From positions 1 through 64,000 of the forward strand of contig NZ_SSBJ01000010.1 in the NCBI RefSeq assembly GCF_004795055.1: a stretch of DNA of 64,000 nt, in the 5' to 3' direction. This DNA comes from Streptomyces sp. A1136 (GTDB lineage Bacteria; Actinomycetota; Actinomycetes; Streptomycetales; Streptomycetaceae). This document shows, piece after piece, positions 35,050 through 45,758 of this stretch. How positions within the stretch are numbered: position 1 is the stretch's first letter; every line of letters begins with the position of its first letter. The position numbers and the translations under genes were made by a program. The notes below the pieces were generated by a model. It did not search any database. It saw only the letters and a program-made list of their open reading frames with translations, and had not been told where the DNA came from.

Positions 35050-36573
35050 GTGAGCGGCAACGGCGCAAGCGGAACGAACGGGCGGTCGTCCGCGCCCGCG
35101 GAGGCGCCGTCGGACACCGACGTCCGCAACGAGCAGCTGAGCTCCTGGTTCGTGCGCAGCGGCTGGTCCAAGGGCGAACTCGCCCGCCAGGTCAACCGCC
35201 GGGCCCGCCAGATGGGCGCCCACCACATCAGCACCGACACCTCGCGCGTACGCCGCTGGCTCGACGGGGAACAGCCCCGCGAACCCGTCCCCCGCATCCT
35301 GTCCGAGCTGTTCTCCGAACGCTTCGGCTCCGTCGTCGCCATCGAACAGCTCGGTCTGCGCACCGCGCACCAGACGCCGTCGGTGTCCGGTGTCGACCTG
35401 CCCTGGGCCGGACCGCAGACGGTCGAGCTGCTCAGCGAGTTCTCCCGCAGCGACCTGATGCTGGCCCGCCGCGGCTTCCTCGGGACCTCGCTCGCCCTCT
35501 CCGCCGGCCCGGCCCTCATCGAGCCGATGCAGCGCTGGCTCGTCCCGTCCCCGGCCGCCGACCCCGGATCGCGCGCCGAGGGCGGCCCGGCCGGACTCAC
35601 CGGGGGCTACCGGCCGTCCGGCCTCTCCGATCCGGAACTCGACCTGCTCGAAGCCACCACCGTGATGTTCCGCCAGTGGGACGCCCAGTGCGGCGGCGGG
35701 CTGCGCCGCAAGGCGGTCGTCGGGCAGCTCCACGAGGTCACCGACCTGCTCCAGGAGAGCCACCCGGCCCCCGTGATGAAACGCCTCTTCAAAGTCGCCG
35801 CCGAACTCGCCGAACTGGCCGGTTGGATGAGCTACGACATCGGGCTGCACCCCACGGCGCAGAAGTACTTCGTCCTCGCCCTGCACGCCGCCAAGGAGGG
35901 CGGCGACAAGCCGCTCGGCTCCTACATCCTCTCCAACATGGGCCGCCAGATGATCCACCTCGGGCGCCCCGAGGACGCCCTGGAACTCATCCACCTCGCC
36001 CAGTACGGAAGCCGCGACTGCGCCGGCCCCCGCACCCAGGCCATGCTGTATGCGATGGAGGCCCGCGCCTACGCCAACATGGGCCAGCCCAGCCGCTGCA
36101 AGCGCGCCGTCCGGATGGCCGAGGACACCTTCGGCGACGTCGGCTTCGACGGTGAGCCCGAGCCCGACTGGATCCGCTTCTTCTCCGAGGCCGAGCTCAA
36201 CGGCGAGAACTCCCACTCCTACCGCGACCTGGCCTACGTCGCCGGGCGCAGCCCCACCTACGCCTCCCTCGCCGAGCCCGTCATGGAACGGGCCGTCGAG
36301 CTGTTCGCCAAGGACCCGGAGCACCAGCGCTCGTACGCCCTGAACCTCATCGGCATGGCCACGGTCCACCTCCTCCAACGCGAGCCCGAGCAGGCGACCG
36401 TCCTCGTCGACCAGGCCCTCGACGTGGCGCGAAAAGTACGGTCCGAACGGGTGAACACCCGTCTGCGCAAGACCGTCGACACCGCGGCCCGTGAGTACGG
36501 CGACGTGGCCGAGGTGGTCCGGCTGACCGATCACCTCGCCTCCCGGCTCCCCGAAGCGGCGGAGGCCGTCTGA
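35050..36573 (+). CDS. nsdA: NsdA-like regulator (negative regulator of sporulation and antibiotic production)
   Basis: The 507-aa protein has an HTH-like N-terminal region (SSWFVRSGWSKGELARQVNR) with DTSRVRRWLDGEQPREPVPR, then tetratricopeptide-like helices (LELIHLAQYGSRDCAGPRTQ). In S. coelicolor nsdA disruption enhances antibiotic production and sporulation, and the gene lies in the same place between ftsY and amtB. GTG 35050 is used; a TTG at 35014 would add 12 unlikely residues. Confidence 0.9.
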   Translation: MSGNGASGTNGRSSAPAEAPSDTDVRNEQLSSWFVRSGWSKGELARQVNRRARQMGAHHISTDTSRVRRWLDGEQPREPVPRILSELFSERFGSVVAIEQLGLRTAHQTPSVSGVDLPWAGPQTVELLSEFSRSDLMLARRGFLGTSLALSAGPALIEPMQRWLVPSPAADPGSRAEGGPAGLTGGYRPSGLSDPELDLLEATTVMFRQWDAQCGGGLRRKAVVGQLHEVTDLLQESHPAPVMKRLFKVAAELAELAGWMSYDIGLHPTAQKYFVLALHAAKEGGDKPLGSYILSNMGRQMIHLGRPEDALELIHLAQYGSRDCAGPRTQAMLYAMEARAYANMGQPSRCKRAVRMAEDTFGDVGFDGEPEPDWIRFFSEAELNGENSHSYRDLAYVAGRSPTYASLAEPVMERAVELFAKDPEHQRSYALNLIGMATVHLLQREPEQATVLVDQALDVARKVRSERVNTRLRKTVDTAAREYGDVAEVVRLTDHLASRLPEAAEAV

Positions 36574-36971
36574 CGGTCCTGCCGACCGTCCCCCGAACCC
36601 CGGCCGCGGCGGCCGACCCCGTGAAGCCCGATCAGGCTCCCCCAGCCAGGCCACCCGGGTCCCCGCCGCGACCGGTCCCCCCTCGCGCCCTCACCGGCGC
36701 CGCCCTCCCGCGTGGGCTGGTCGTCGCGGCCCCCGACCGACGGGCGCGGCGTCCACTGTCCCCATCATCGCGTTCACCGTGCCGTAACAGGCGCGACCCC
36801 TTCGTCACGGCGGCGAAACATCGAGCGGTGGCTCCGGAAACCGGGCTGCGCGAATCTCAGGGTCATTAACCGGCCGGCCTCCAGGCACACACCAGCGGGC
36901 CTCATACCCCCGCGCCGCTTAGGCAGCCACGATCGCCCGCACGCGAACGTACCGACGACGAGGAGACGCCG
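36574..36971. other. Regulatory gap upstream of amtB
   Basis: No gene is supported in this 398-bp region. It contains a GlnR-type box, the amtB ribosome site GAGGAG (36959-36964) and no clear terminator for nsdA. Confidence 0.6.
36784..36819 (+). promoter_or_regulatory. GlnR-type operator upstream of amtB
   Basis: Two half-site pairs are present: GTAAC-n6-GACCC and GTCAC-n6-GAAAC, separated by 4 bp. The second pair matches the published GTnAC-n6-GAAAC GlnR consensus; the first is degenerate at GAAAC. Position and downstream genes support nitrogen control. Confidence 0.7.
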
Positions 36972-38653
<1,682 letters not shown>

Positions 38654-38670
38654 GCGACGGGAGCCCCCGG

Positions 38671-41106
38671 GTGACGAGTGTGGAGAACACGACCGCCGAG
38701 CCGTCCGGTCCGGACGGCTCGGGACCCGGCGGCTACGCCGCGGCCCGGCTGCGACTCCTCCGGGAGGAGTCGCGGTCCGGGCCCTCCCGGCGTTCCGCCC
38801 TGTCGGCACTGACCGACGACTGGTTGAACGCCCTGTTCACGAGGGCCGTCCGGGAGACCGGCGTCCGGGGCGCGACCCTCGTCGCGGTCGGCGGGTACGG
38901 CCGGGCCGAACTGTCCCCCCGCAGCGACCTCGACCTGCTGCTCCTGCACGACGGCAGGGCCGCCGCCGCGGCGCTGAGTGCCCTCGCCGACCGCCTCTGG
39001 TACCCCGTGTGGGACCTGGGCCTGGCCCTGGACCACTCGGTGCGCACCCCCGCCGAGGCGCGCAAGACCGCCGCCGAGGACCTCAAGGTGCACCTCGGAC
39101 TGCTCGACGCGCGGCCCGTCGCCGGCGACGCCGGACTCCTCGCCGGACTGCGGACCTCCGTCCTGGCCGACTGGCGCAACCAGGCCACCAAGCGGCTCCC
39201 GCAACTGCACGCCCTGTGCCGCGACCGGGCCGAGAAGGCGGGGGAGCTGCGCTTCCTGTTGGAGCCCGACCTCAAGGAGGCCCGCGGCGGGCTGCGCGAC
39301 GCCGCCGCGCTGCGCGCCGTCGCCGCGTCGTGGCTCGCCGACGCCCCGCGCGAGGGGCTGGCCGAGGCCCGGCGGCGGCTGCTCGACGCCCGGGACGCCC
39401 TGCACCTGGTGACGGGCCGGGCCACCGAGCGGCTCTCCCTCCAGGAGCAGGACCAGGTCGCGGCACGGCTCGGGCTGCTCGACGCGGACGCCCTGCTGCG
39501 CGAGGTGTACGAGGCCGCGCGGGTCATCTCGTACGCCGGTGACGTCACCTGGCGGGAGGTCGGGCGCGTGCTGCGGTCCCGGGCGGCCCGGCCGAGGCTG
39601 CGCCGCCTGCTGCCGGGCACGCGCGAGCCCGCCGCTCAGCGGGCGCCGCTGGCCGAGGGCGTCGTGGAGTCCGACGGCGAGGCCGTCCTGGCACTCGCCG
39701 CCCGACCCGACCGGGACCCGGTGCTGGCACTGCGTTTCGGGGCGGCCGCCGCACAGGCGGGCCTGCCCGTCTCCCTGCACTCCGTACGCCGGCTCGCGGC
39801 CCAGGGCAAGGCGCTGCCCGTGCCCTGGCCCGCGGAGGCGCGGGAGCAACTGGTCACCCTGCTCGGGGCGGGCGAGCCGACCGTGGGGGTGTGGGAGGCG
39901 CTCGAAGCCGAGGGCCTGATCACCCGGCTGCTGCCCGACTGGGAGCGGGTGCGCTGCCGGCCCCAGCGCAACCCCGTGCACACCTGGACGGTGGACCGGC
40001 ACCTGGTGGAGACGGCGGTCCGGGCCGCAGCCCTCACCCGCCGCGTGAGCCGCCCCGACCTGCTCCTGACGGCCGCCCTGCTCCACGACATCGGCAAGGG
40101 ATGGCCCGGCGACCACTCGGTGGCGGGGGAGACAATCGCCCGCGACACGGCGGCCCGGATGGGCTTCGACGCCGAGGACGTCGCGGTGCTCGGCACCCTC
40201 GTGCGCCACCACCTGCTGCTCGTCGACACCGCCACCCGGCGCGACCTGGACGACCCGGCCACCGTGCGCTCCGTCGCGGAGGTCGTCGGCTCGGTGGGCA
40301 CCCTGGAGCTCCTGCACGCGCTGACCGAGGCCGACGCGCTGGCCACCGGCCCGGCGGCCTGGAGCACCTGGCGCGGCTCGCTCGTGGCGGACCTGGTCTC
40401 CCGGGTCCGGGCGGTCCTGCGGGGCGCCGCCCCCACCCCCACCGAGCTGGGCATCCCGGTCACCGAACAGGAACGCCTCGCGGTGGAGGCGCTCTGCACC
40501 GGGGAGCCGGTCCTGGCCCTGGAGACCCGCCACGAGGACGACGGGGTCGGGGTGGACCTGGTCGTGACCGTCCCCGACCAGCCCGGGGTCCTGCCCGCCC
40601 TGGCCGGGGTGCTGGCGCTGCACCGACTGACCGTCCGCGCGGCCGACCTGCGCTCGCTGGAGCTGCCGGACCGGCTGGGCGAGGTGCTGGTGTTCCGCTG
40701 GCGGGTGGCCGCCGAGTACGGGGCCCTGCCCGAGGCCGCCCGGCTGCGCACGGACCTGGTCCGGGCGCTGGACGGCTCCCTGGACGTCCCGGCGAGGCTG
40801 GCCGACCGCGAGGCCGCGTACCGCAGGCGGCGCGGGGTGGTCCCGCCGCCGCCCCGGGTGACGGTGATGCCGGACGCCTCCTCGTCGGCCACCGTCCTGG
40901 AGGTGCGGGCCCCCGACGCCGTGGGGCTGCTCCACCGGATCGGCCGGGCCCTGGACGAGGGCGGCGTCCGGGTCCGCAGCGCGCACGTCTCCACGCTCGG
41001 CGCGAACGCGGTCGACACCCTCTACGTGGTCGACCCCGACGGCAAACCGCTGTCCCCACGAGCCGCCGCACGGCTGGCCGGGGCGGTCGAGACCGCCCTG
41101 CGCTGA
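38671..41106 (+). CDS. glnD: PII nucleotidylyltransferase/deadenylylase GlnD
   Basis: GlnD (811 aa) modifies and demodifies PII. It has an N-terminal nucleotidyltransferase core with GGYGRAELSPRSDLDL near residue 74, a central HD domain LLHDIGKG at about 470 (H472, D473) and two C-terminal ACT domains. In Streptomyces the substrate added is AMP rather than UMP. GTG 38671 follows ACGGGAG. It is 17 bp from glnK. Confidence 0.94.
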   Translation: MTSVENTTAEPSGPDGSGPGGYAAARLRLLREESRSGPSRRSALSALTDDWLNALFTRAVRETGVRGATLVAVGGYGRAELSPRSDLDLLLLHDGRAAAAALSALADRLWYPVWDLGLALDHSVRTPAEARKTAAEDLKVHLGLLDARPVAGDAGLLAGLRTSVLADWRNQATKRLPQLHALCRDRAEKAGELRFLLEPDLKEARGGLRDAAALRAVAASWLADAPREGLAEARRRLLDARDALHLVTGRATERLSLQEQDQVAARLGLLDADALLREVYEAARVISYAGDVTWREVGRVLRSRAARPRLRRLLPGTREPAAQRAPLAEGVVESDGEAVLALAARPDRDPVLALRFGAAAAQAGLPVSLHSVRRLAAQGKALPVPWPAEAREQLVTLLGAGEPTVGVWEALEAEGLITRLLPDWERVRCRPQRNPVHTWTVDRHLVETAVRAAALTRRVSRPDLLLTAALLHDIGKGWPGDHSVAGETIARDTAARMGFDAEDVAVLGTLVRHHLLLVDTATRRDLDDPATVRSVAEVVGSVGTLELLHALTEADALATGPAAWSTWRGSLVADLVSRVRAVLRGAAPTPTELGIPVTEQERLAVEALCTGEPVLALETRHEDDGVGVDLVVTVPDQPGVLPALAGVLALHRLTVRAADLRSLELPDRLGEVLVFRWRVAAEYGALPEAARLRTDLVRALDGSLDVPARLADREAAYRRRRGVVPPPPRVTVMPDASSSATVLEVRAPDAVGLLHRIGRALDEGGVRVRSAHVSTLGANAVDTLYVVDPDGKPLSPRAAARLAGAVETALR

Positions 41107-41220
41107 GCACGCCCGAGGGTGGGCCCGGGACCGGAGACGGACCGCAGGGCCCACCATCGGGAAAGGGCCGATACCCTGGGGGGCGACCACACGCCCCCGA
41201 CCCGAGGAATCGCGACCACC

Positions 41221-42795
41221 GTGTTCGATACGCTTTCCGACCGCCTCAGCGCGACCTTCAAGTCCCTCCGGGGCAAAGGTCGCCTCTCCGAGCAGGACAT
41301 CGACGCTGCGGCGCGGGAAATCCGTATCGCCCTCCTCGAGGCCGACGTCGCGCTCCCCGTCGTCCGTTCCTTCATCGCGAACGTCAAGGAACGCGCGCGC
41401 GGCGAAGAGGTCAGCAGGGCCCTGAACCCCGGCCAGCAGGTCCTCAAGATCGTCAACGACGAGCTCGTCTCGATCCTCGGTGGCGAGACCCGGCGCCTGC
41501 GCTTCGCCAAGACCGCGCCCACCGTCATCATGCTCGCCGGCCTCCAGGGTGCCGGTAAGACCACCCTGGCCGGAAAGCTCGGCCTGTGGCTCAAGGGGCA
41601 GGGCCACGCCCCGCTCCTCGTCGCGTGCGACCTCCAGCGCCCCAACGCCGTCAACCAGCTCAGCGTCGTCGCCGAGCGCGCGGGCGTGGCCGTCTACGCG
41701 CCGCAGCCCGGCAACGGCGTCGGCGACCCGGTCCAGGTCGCCAAGGACTCCATCGAGTACGCCCGCACCAAGCAGTACGACATCGTCATCGTCGACACCG
41801 CCGGTCGCCTCGGCATCGACCAGGAGCTGATGCGGCAGGCCGCGGACATCCGCGACGCCGTCAGCCCCGACGAGATCCTCTTCGTCGTCGACGCGATGAT
41901 CGGCCAGGACGCGGTCAACACCGCCGAGGCCTTCCGCGACGGCGTCGGCTTCGACGGCGTCGTGCTCTCCAAGCTCGACGGCGACGCCCGGGGCGGTGCC
42001 GCGCTCTCCATCGCGCACGTCACCGGCAAGCAGATCATGTTCGCCTCGAACGGTGAGAAGCTCGACGAGTTCGACGCCTTCCACCCCGACCGCATGGCGG
42101 GCCGGATCCTCGACATGGGTGACATGCTCACCCTCATCGAGCAGGCCGAGAAGACCTTCTCGCAGGCCGAGGCCGAGAAGATGGCGGCCAAGCTGGCGAA
42201 GGGCCCCAAGGAGTTCACGCTCGACGACTTCCTGGCCCAGATGGAGCAGGTCCGCAAGATGGGCTCCATCTCCAAGCTGCTCGGCATGCTGCCCGGCATG
42301 GGGCAGATCAAGGACCAGATCAACAACATCGACGAGCGCGACGTCGACCGCACGGCCGCGATCATCAAGTCGATGACCCCGGCCGAGCGCCAGGACCCCC
42401 ACATCATCAACGGCTCGCGCCGTGCCCGTATCGCCAAGGGTTCCGGCGTCGAGGTCAGCGCCGTCAAGAACCTCGTCGAGCGGTTCTTCGACGCCCGCAA
42501 GATGATGTCCCGCATGGCCCAGGGCGGCGGGATGCCGGGCATGCCCGGCATCCCCGGGATGGGTGGCGGCCCCGGCCGGCAGAAGAAGCAGGTCAAGCAG
42601 GCCAAGGGCAAGCGCAAGAGCGGCAACCCGATGAAGCGCAGGGAAGAGGAGGCCGCGGCGGCGGCCCGGCGCGAGCAGGGGCCGCAGGTCGTCGAGCCGG
42701 CGGCCGGCGGCAACCCGTTCGGGTTGCCCGCGGGCGGGGCGCAGCCCGGCCAGGACTTCGACCTTCCGGACGAGTTCAAGAAGTTCATGAAGTGA
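41221..42795 (+). CDS. ffh: Signal recognition particle GTPase Ffh
   Basis: Ffh (524 aa) is the SRP54 subunit binding signal peptides and 4.5S RNA. It has an N-domain, G-domain GLQGAGKTTLAGKLG near residue 107, DTAGRLGIDQ and SKLDGDARGG, and a methionine-rich M-domain starting near residue 325 with GMLPGMGQIK and SGVEV. The tail past about residue 430 is Met/Gly/Pro-rich with a final DEFKKFMK. GTG 41221 fits the conserved MFDTLSDRLSATFKSLRG start. Confidence 0.96.
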   Translation: MFDTLSDRLSATFKSLRGKGRLSEQDIDAAAREIRIALLEADVALPVVRSFIANVKERARGEEVSRALNPGQQVLKIVNDELVSILGGETRRLRFAKTAPTVIMLAGLQGAGKTTLAGKLGLWLKGQGHAPLLVACDLQRPNAVNQLSVVAERAGVAVYAPQPGNGVGDPVQVAKDSIEYARTKQYDIVIVDTAGRLGIDQELMRQAADIRDAVSPDEILFVVDAMIGQDAVNTAEAFRDGVGFDGVVLSKLDGDARGGAALSIAHVTGKQIMFASNGEKLDEFDAFHPDRMAGRILDMGDMLTLIEQAEKTFSQAEAEKMAAKLAKGPKEFTLDDFLAQMEQVRKMGSISKLLGMLPGMGQIKDQINNIDERDVDRTAAIIKSMTPAERQDPHIINGSRRARIAKGSGVEVSAVKNLVERFFDARKMMSRMAQGGGMPGMPGIPGMGGGPGRQKKQVKQAKGKRKSGNPMKRREEEAAAAARREQGPQVVEPAAGGNPFGLPAGGAQPGQDFDLPDEFKKFMK

Positions 42796-42840
42796 CGACG
42801 GTTCGCGGGTAGCGGCGGCGCGGTGCGCGTGGCGTCGTGT

Positions 42841-42887
42841 GGAGGGGCCCTGGCCGGCCCGGAGTGACCAGCCGGCCGGGGCCCTCC
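42841..42887 (+). terminator. Terminator after ffh
   Basis: An imperfect stem joins 42841-42858 with 42871-42887, containing GGGGCCC and GGCCGGC arms, about 45 bp past the ffh stop. Confidence 0.7.
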
Positions 42888-42972
42888 GTCGTTCCCGGCC
42901 AGCGGCTTCTCGGGGGGCAATGGTCCGGTATCTCCCCTATGGTCGGCCGGGAGGACGGCAGAAGGAGGCCCC

Positions 42973-44943
42973 GTGCCCAGCCCCACCCCCGCACCGCCCC
43001 GCGACCGGGCCGACACCCCCTGGCGTTCCGAGGGCGCGCCGCCGACCCCGCCGCCGAGGAAGAGGATGGCCGGCGGCTGGCGCGGGCTGGTCCTCGTCGC
43101 CCTGATCGTCTTCCTGATCGCCAACCTCGTGTTGTCGTTCTTCAACGAGGGCGACGAGCCGACGGTCTCCTACACCGAGTTCAGCAAGCAGGTCGCGGCC
43201 GGCAACGTCTCGAAGATCTACTCCAAGGGCGACGCCATCCAGGGCGAGCTCAAGGCGAAGGCGCCGAAGCCGGACGGCGGCAAGGGCGACTACACCAAGT
43301 TCGTCACCCAGCGCCCGGCCTTCGCCGACGACGACCTGTGGGCCAACCTCACCAAGCACCAGGTGACGGTGACCGCCTCGCCCGTCGTCGTCCAGCGCAG
43401 CTTCCTGGCCAACCTCCTCCTCTCGCTCGCGCCGATGCTGCTGCTGGTCGTCTTGTGGGTGGTCATCGCCCGCCGGATGGGGTCGGCCATGGGCGGGGGC
43501 CTCGGCGGTCTGGGCCGCAAGGCGCCGCCGAAACCGGTGGAACTGGAGGCGGGCGCCAAGCGCACCACCTTCGAGGACGTGGCGGGCATCGACGAGGTGC
43601 AGGGCGAGCTCGACGACGTCGTCGACTTCCTGAAGAACCCGCAGGCGTACCGGAGGATGGGAGCCCGCATGCCCGGCGGGGTCCTCCTCGCCGGTCTCCC
43701 CGGAACCGGCAAGACCCTCCTCGCCCGCGCCGTCGCCGGAGAGGCCGGGGTTCCCTTCTTCTCGGCCTCCGCCTCCGAGTTCATCGAGATGATCGTCGGC
43801 GTCGGCGCGTCGCGCGTCCGAGAACTCTTCGCCGAGGCGCGCAAGGTCGCGCCCGCCATCATCTTCATCGACGAGATCGACACCATCGGACGGGTGCGCG
43901 GCGCGGGCGGCGGAATCGGCGGCCACGACGAACGCGAACAGACGCTGAACCAGATCCTCACCGAGATGGACGGCTTCTCCGGCTCCGAGGGCGTGGTCGT
44001 CCTCGCCGCCACCAACCGCGCGGACGTCCTGGACCCCGCGCTGACCCGGCCGGGGCGCTTCGACCGCCTGGTGCAGGTCTCGCCGCCCGACAAGAGCGGC
44101 CGCGAGGCGATCCTGCGCATCCACACCCGCGAGATCCCCCTGGCGGACGGCGTGGACCTGGGCCGGGTCGCCGCCACGACACCGGGCATGACGGGCGCCG
44201 AACTGGCCAACCTGGCCAACGAGGCCGCCCTGCTGGCGGTCAAGCGGGGGCAGTCGCAGGTCACCCAGGCCGATCTCTCCGAGGCCCTGGAGAAGGTCCA
44301 GCTCGGCGCCGAACGCCCGCTCGTCATGCCGCCGGAGGAACGGCGCCGCACGGCCTACCACGAGAGCGGCCACGCCCTGCTCGGCATGCTCCAGCCCGGC
44401 GCCGACCCGGTCCGCAAGATCACCATCGTCCCGCGCGGCCGGGCGCTCGGCGTGACCCTCTCCACCCCGGACGCCGACCGCTACGCCTACACGGAGGAGT
44501 ACCTGCGCGGGCGCATCATCGGCGCGCTCGGCGGCATGGCGGCCGAACACGTCGTGTACGACCTGATCACCACGGGCGCCGAGAACGACCTCGAACAGGT
44601 CACCAACCTCGTCCGGGGCATGGTCGGCCGGTGGGGCATGAGCGAACGCGTCGGCCGGCTGACCGCGATCCCGTCCGACGGCCAGGGCGCGTACGGCCTC
44701 TCCGCCGCCCCCGCGACGCTCGACGCCGTCGACGCCGAGATGCGACGGATCGTCGACGAGTGCTACGCGGAGGCCTGTCGCCTGCTCCGGGAGCACCGCT
44801 CACAGCTCGACGACCTCGCCGAAGCCCTGCTCGCCGCCGAAACCCTCGACGAGGCCGCCGCCTACGCCGCCGCCGGCATCCCGCGCCTGTCGAAGCAGCC
44901 GCCCGGCACGGAACCCGGCCCGACCGGCCCGGACACGCCCTAG
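42973..44943 (+). CDS. ftsH: FtsH-family membrane AAA+ zinc protease, divergent paralogue
   Basis: The 656-aa protein has two membrane helices (about 34-57 and 142-164), an AAA domain with Walker A GLPGTGKT (241-248, where GPPGTGKT is usual), Walker [32 protein letters not shown] and a zinc-protease HESGH (463-467) with GAENDLEQ supplying the third ligand. The pore-loop MFVGVG is MIVGVG here (I274). The GTG has GAAGGAGG upstream. A housekeeping FtsH is expected elsewhere in the genome. The convergent methyltransferase overlaps its stop. Confidence 0.93.
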   Translation: MPSPTPAPPRDRADTPWRSEGAPPTPPPRKRMAGGWRGLVLVALIVFLIANLVLSFFNEGDEPTVSYTEFSKQVAAGNVSKIYSKGDAIQGELKAKAPKPDGGKGDYTKFVTQRPAFADDDLWANLTKHQVTVTASPVVVQRSFLANLLLSLAPMLLLVVLWVVIARRMGSAMGGGLGGLGRKAPPKPVELEAGAKRTTFEDVAGIDEVQGELDDVVDFLKNPQAYRRMGARMPGGVLLAGLPGTGKTLLARAVAGEAGVPFFSASASEFIEMIVGVGASRVRELFAEARKVAPAIIFIDEIDTIGRVRGAGGGIGGHDEREQTLNQILTEMDGFSGSEGVVVLAATNRADVLDPALTRPGRFDRLVQVSPPDKSGREAILRIHTREIPLADGVDLGRVAATTPGMTGAELANLANEAALLAVKRGQSQVTQADLSEALEKVQLGAERPLVMPPEERRRTAYHESGHALLGMLQPGADPVRKITIVPRGRALGVTLSTPDADRYAYTEEYLRGRIIGALGGMAAEHVVYDLITTGAENDLEQVTNLVRGMVGRWGMSERVGRLTAIPSDGQGAYGLSAAPATLDAVDAEMRRIVDECYAEACRLLREHRSQLDDLAEALLAAETLDEAAAYAAAGIPRLSKQPPGTEPGPTGPDTP

Positions 44944-45626
44944 GCGGACCGGCGGACGCGGGCGATCACGTAGCGGAAGATGTTCGGCAGCCACACGGAG
45001 CCGTCCGGCCGCTCGTACGGGTGAAGCGCCTCGGTCAGCTCCTTCTCCACCTGGGCCGGGTCGGAGGCGGACTCGTACAGCCCCGTCGAGAGCAGGCCCC
45101 GTACGGCGCTGTCCACGTCCGCGTAGCCGAACGGGCAGAACACCCGCCCGGACCCGTCCGGTACCAGCCCCGCTCCCGTCACCAACGCGTCCAGGTCCCG
45201 CGGCGAGGGGCCGCCGCCCGACACCGCGGGGACCGTGCACCGTTCCGCCGGCCCCCAGTCCGCCAGGACCACCGCCCCACCCCGGCGGACCGCCGGAAGG
45301 GCGGCGGCCAGGGTCTCGCGGCCGGGCGAGAACGCCAGCAGGACGTCGTACGGCCGCGCGGTGGACGGCGGGTCCGGCCGCACCTCCAAAAGCCGTTCCC
45401 GGGCCAGCGCGCGCCGCGCCGCGTCCGCCTCCACACCGGTCACGGCGGCCCCGCGCCGCTGCGCCAGCAGGAGGGCCAGCCCGGCTCCGCACCCCAGGCC
45501 GAGCAGCCGGGCGCCGGGCCCGACCTCCAGCCGGTCGTAGACCGCCTCGTACAGCGGTACCAGCATCCGTTCCTGGATCTCCGCCCAGTCCCGGGCGACG
45601 AGCGTCGTCGTCGGCGTCGATGTCAT
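44940..45626 (-). CDS. SAM-dependent methyltransferase-like protein
   Basis: The 228-aa class-I methyltransferase has motif I LLGLGCGAGLALLLAQRRG near residue 51, with VTGVEADAARRALA next. Its substrate is unknown; the region ALHPYERPDGSVWLPNIFRYVIAR at the end resembles small-molecule methyltransferases. ATG 45626 is used. Its TAG and the ftsH TAG share the palindrome CTAG at 44940-44943. It lies divergent to proS. Confidence 0.85.
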   Translation of the reverse strand: MTSTPTTTLVARDWAEIQERMLVPLYEAVYDRLEVGPGARLLGLGCGAGLALLLAQRRGAAVTGVEADAARRALARERLLEVRPDPPSTARPYDVLLAFSPGRETLAAALPAVRRGGAVVLADWGPAERCTVPAVSGGGPSPRDLDALVTGAGLVPDGSGRVFCPFGYADVDSAVRGLLSTGLYESASDPAQVEKELTEALHPYERPDGSVWLPNIFRYVIARVRRSA

Positions 45627-45745
45627 CTGAAAGAGCGCTCCTGATTCCGTGTCGCCCCCTGGCCCCCGTTGCCAGGGAACTCCCCATCGGCCCCCGCGTC
45701 CAGAGGAGTGCGCCACCCGATTCACGCATCCGACGCCCGGCGCCG

Positions 45746-45751
45746 TACCAT
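45746..45751 (+). promoter_or_regulatory. -10 element (TACCAT) for a probable leaderless proS mRNA
   Basis: TACCAT ends 7 bp before the proS ATG, and no ribosome site is visible. Confidence 0.4.
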
Positions 45752-45758
45752 TCGCGCC

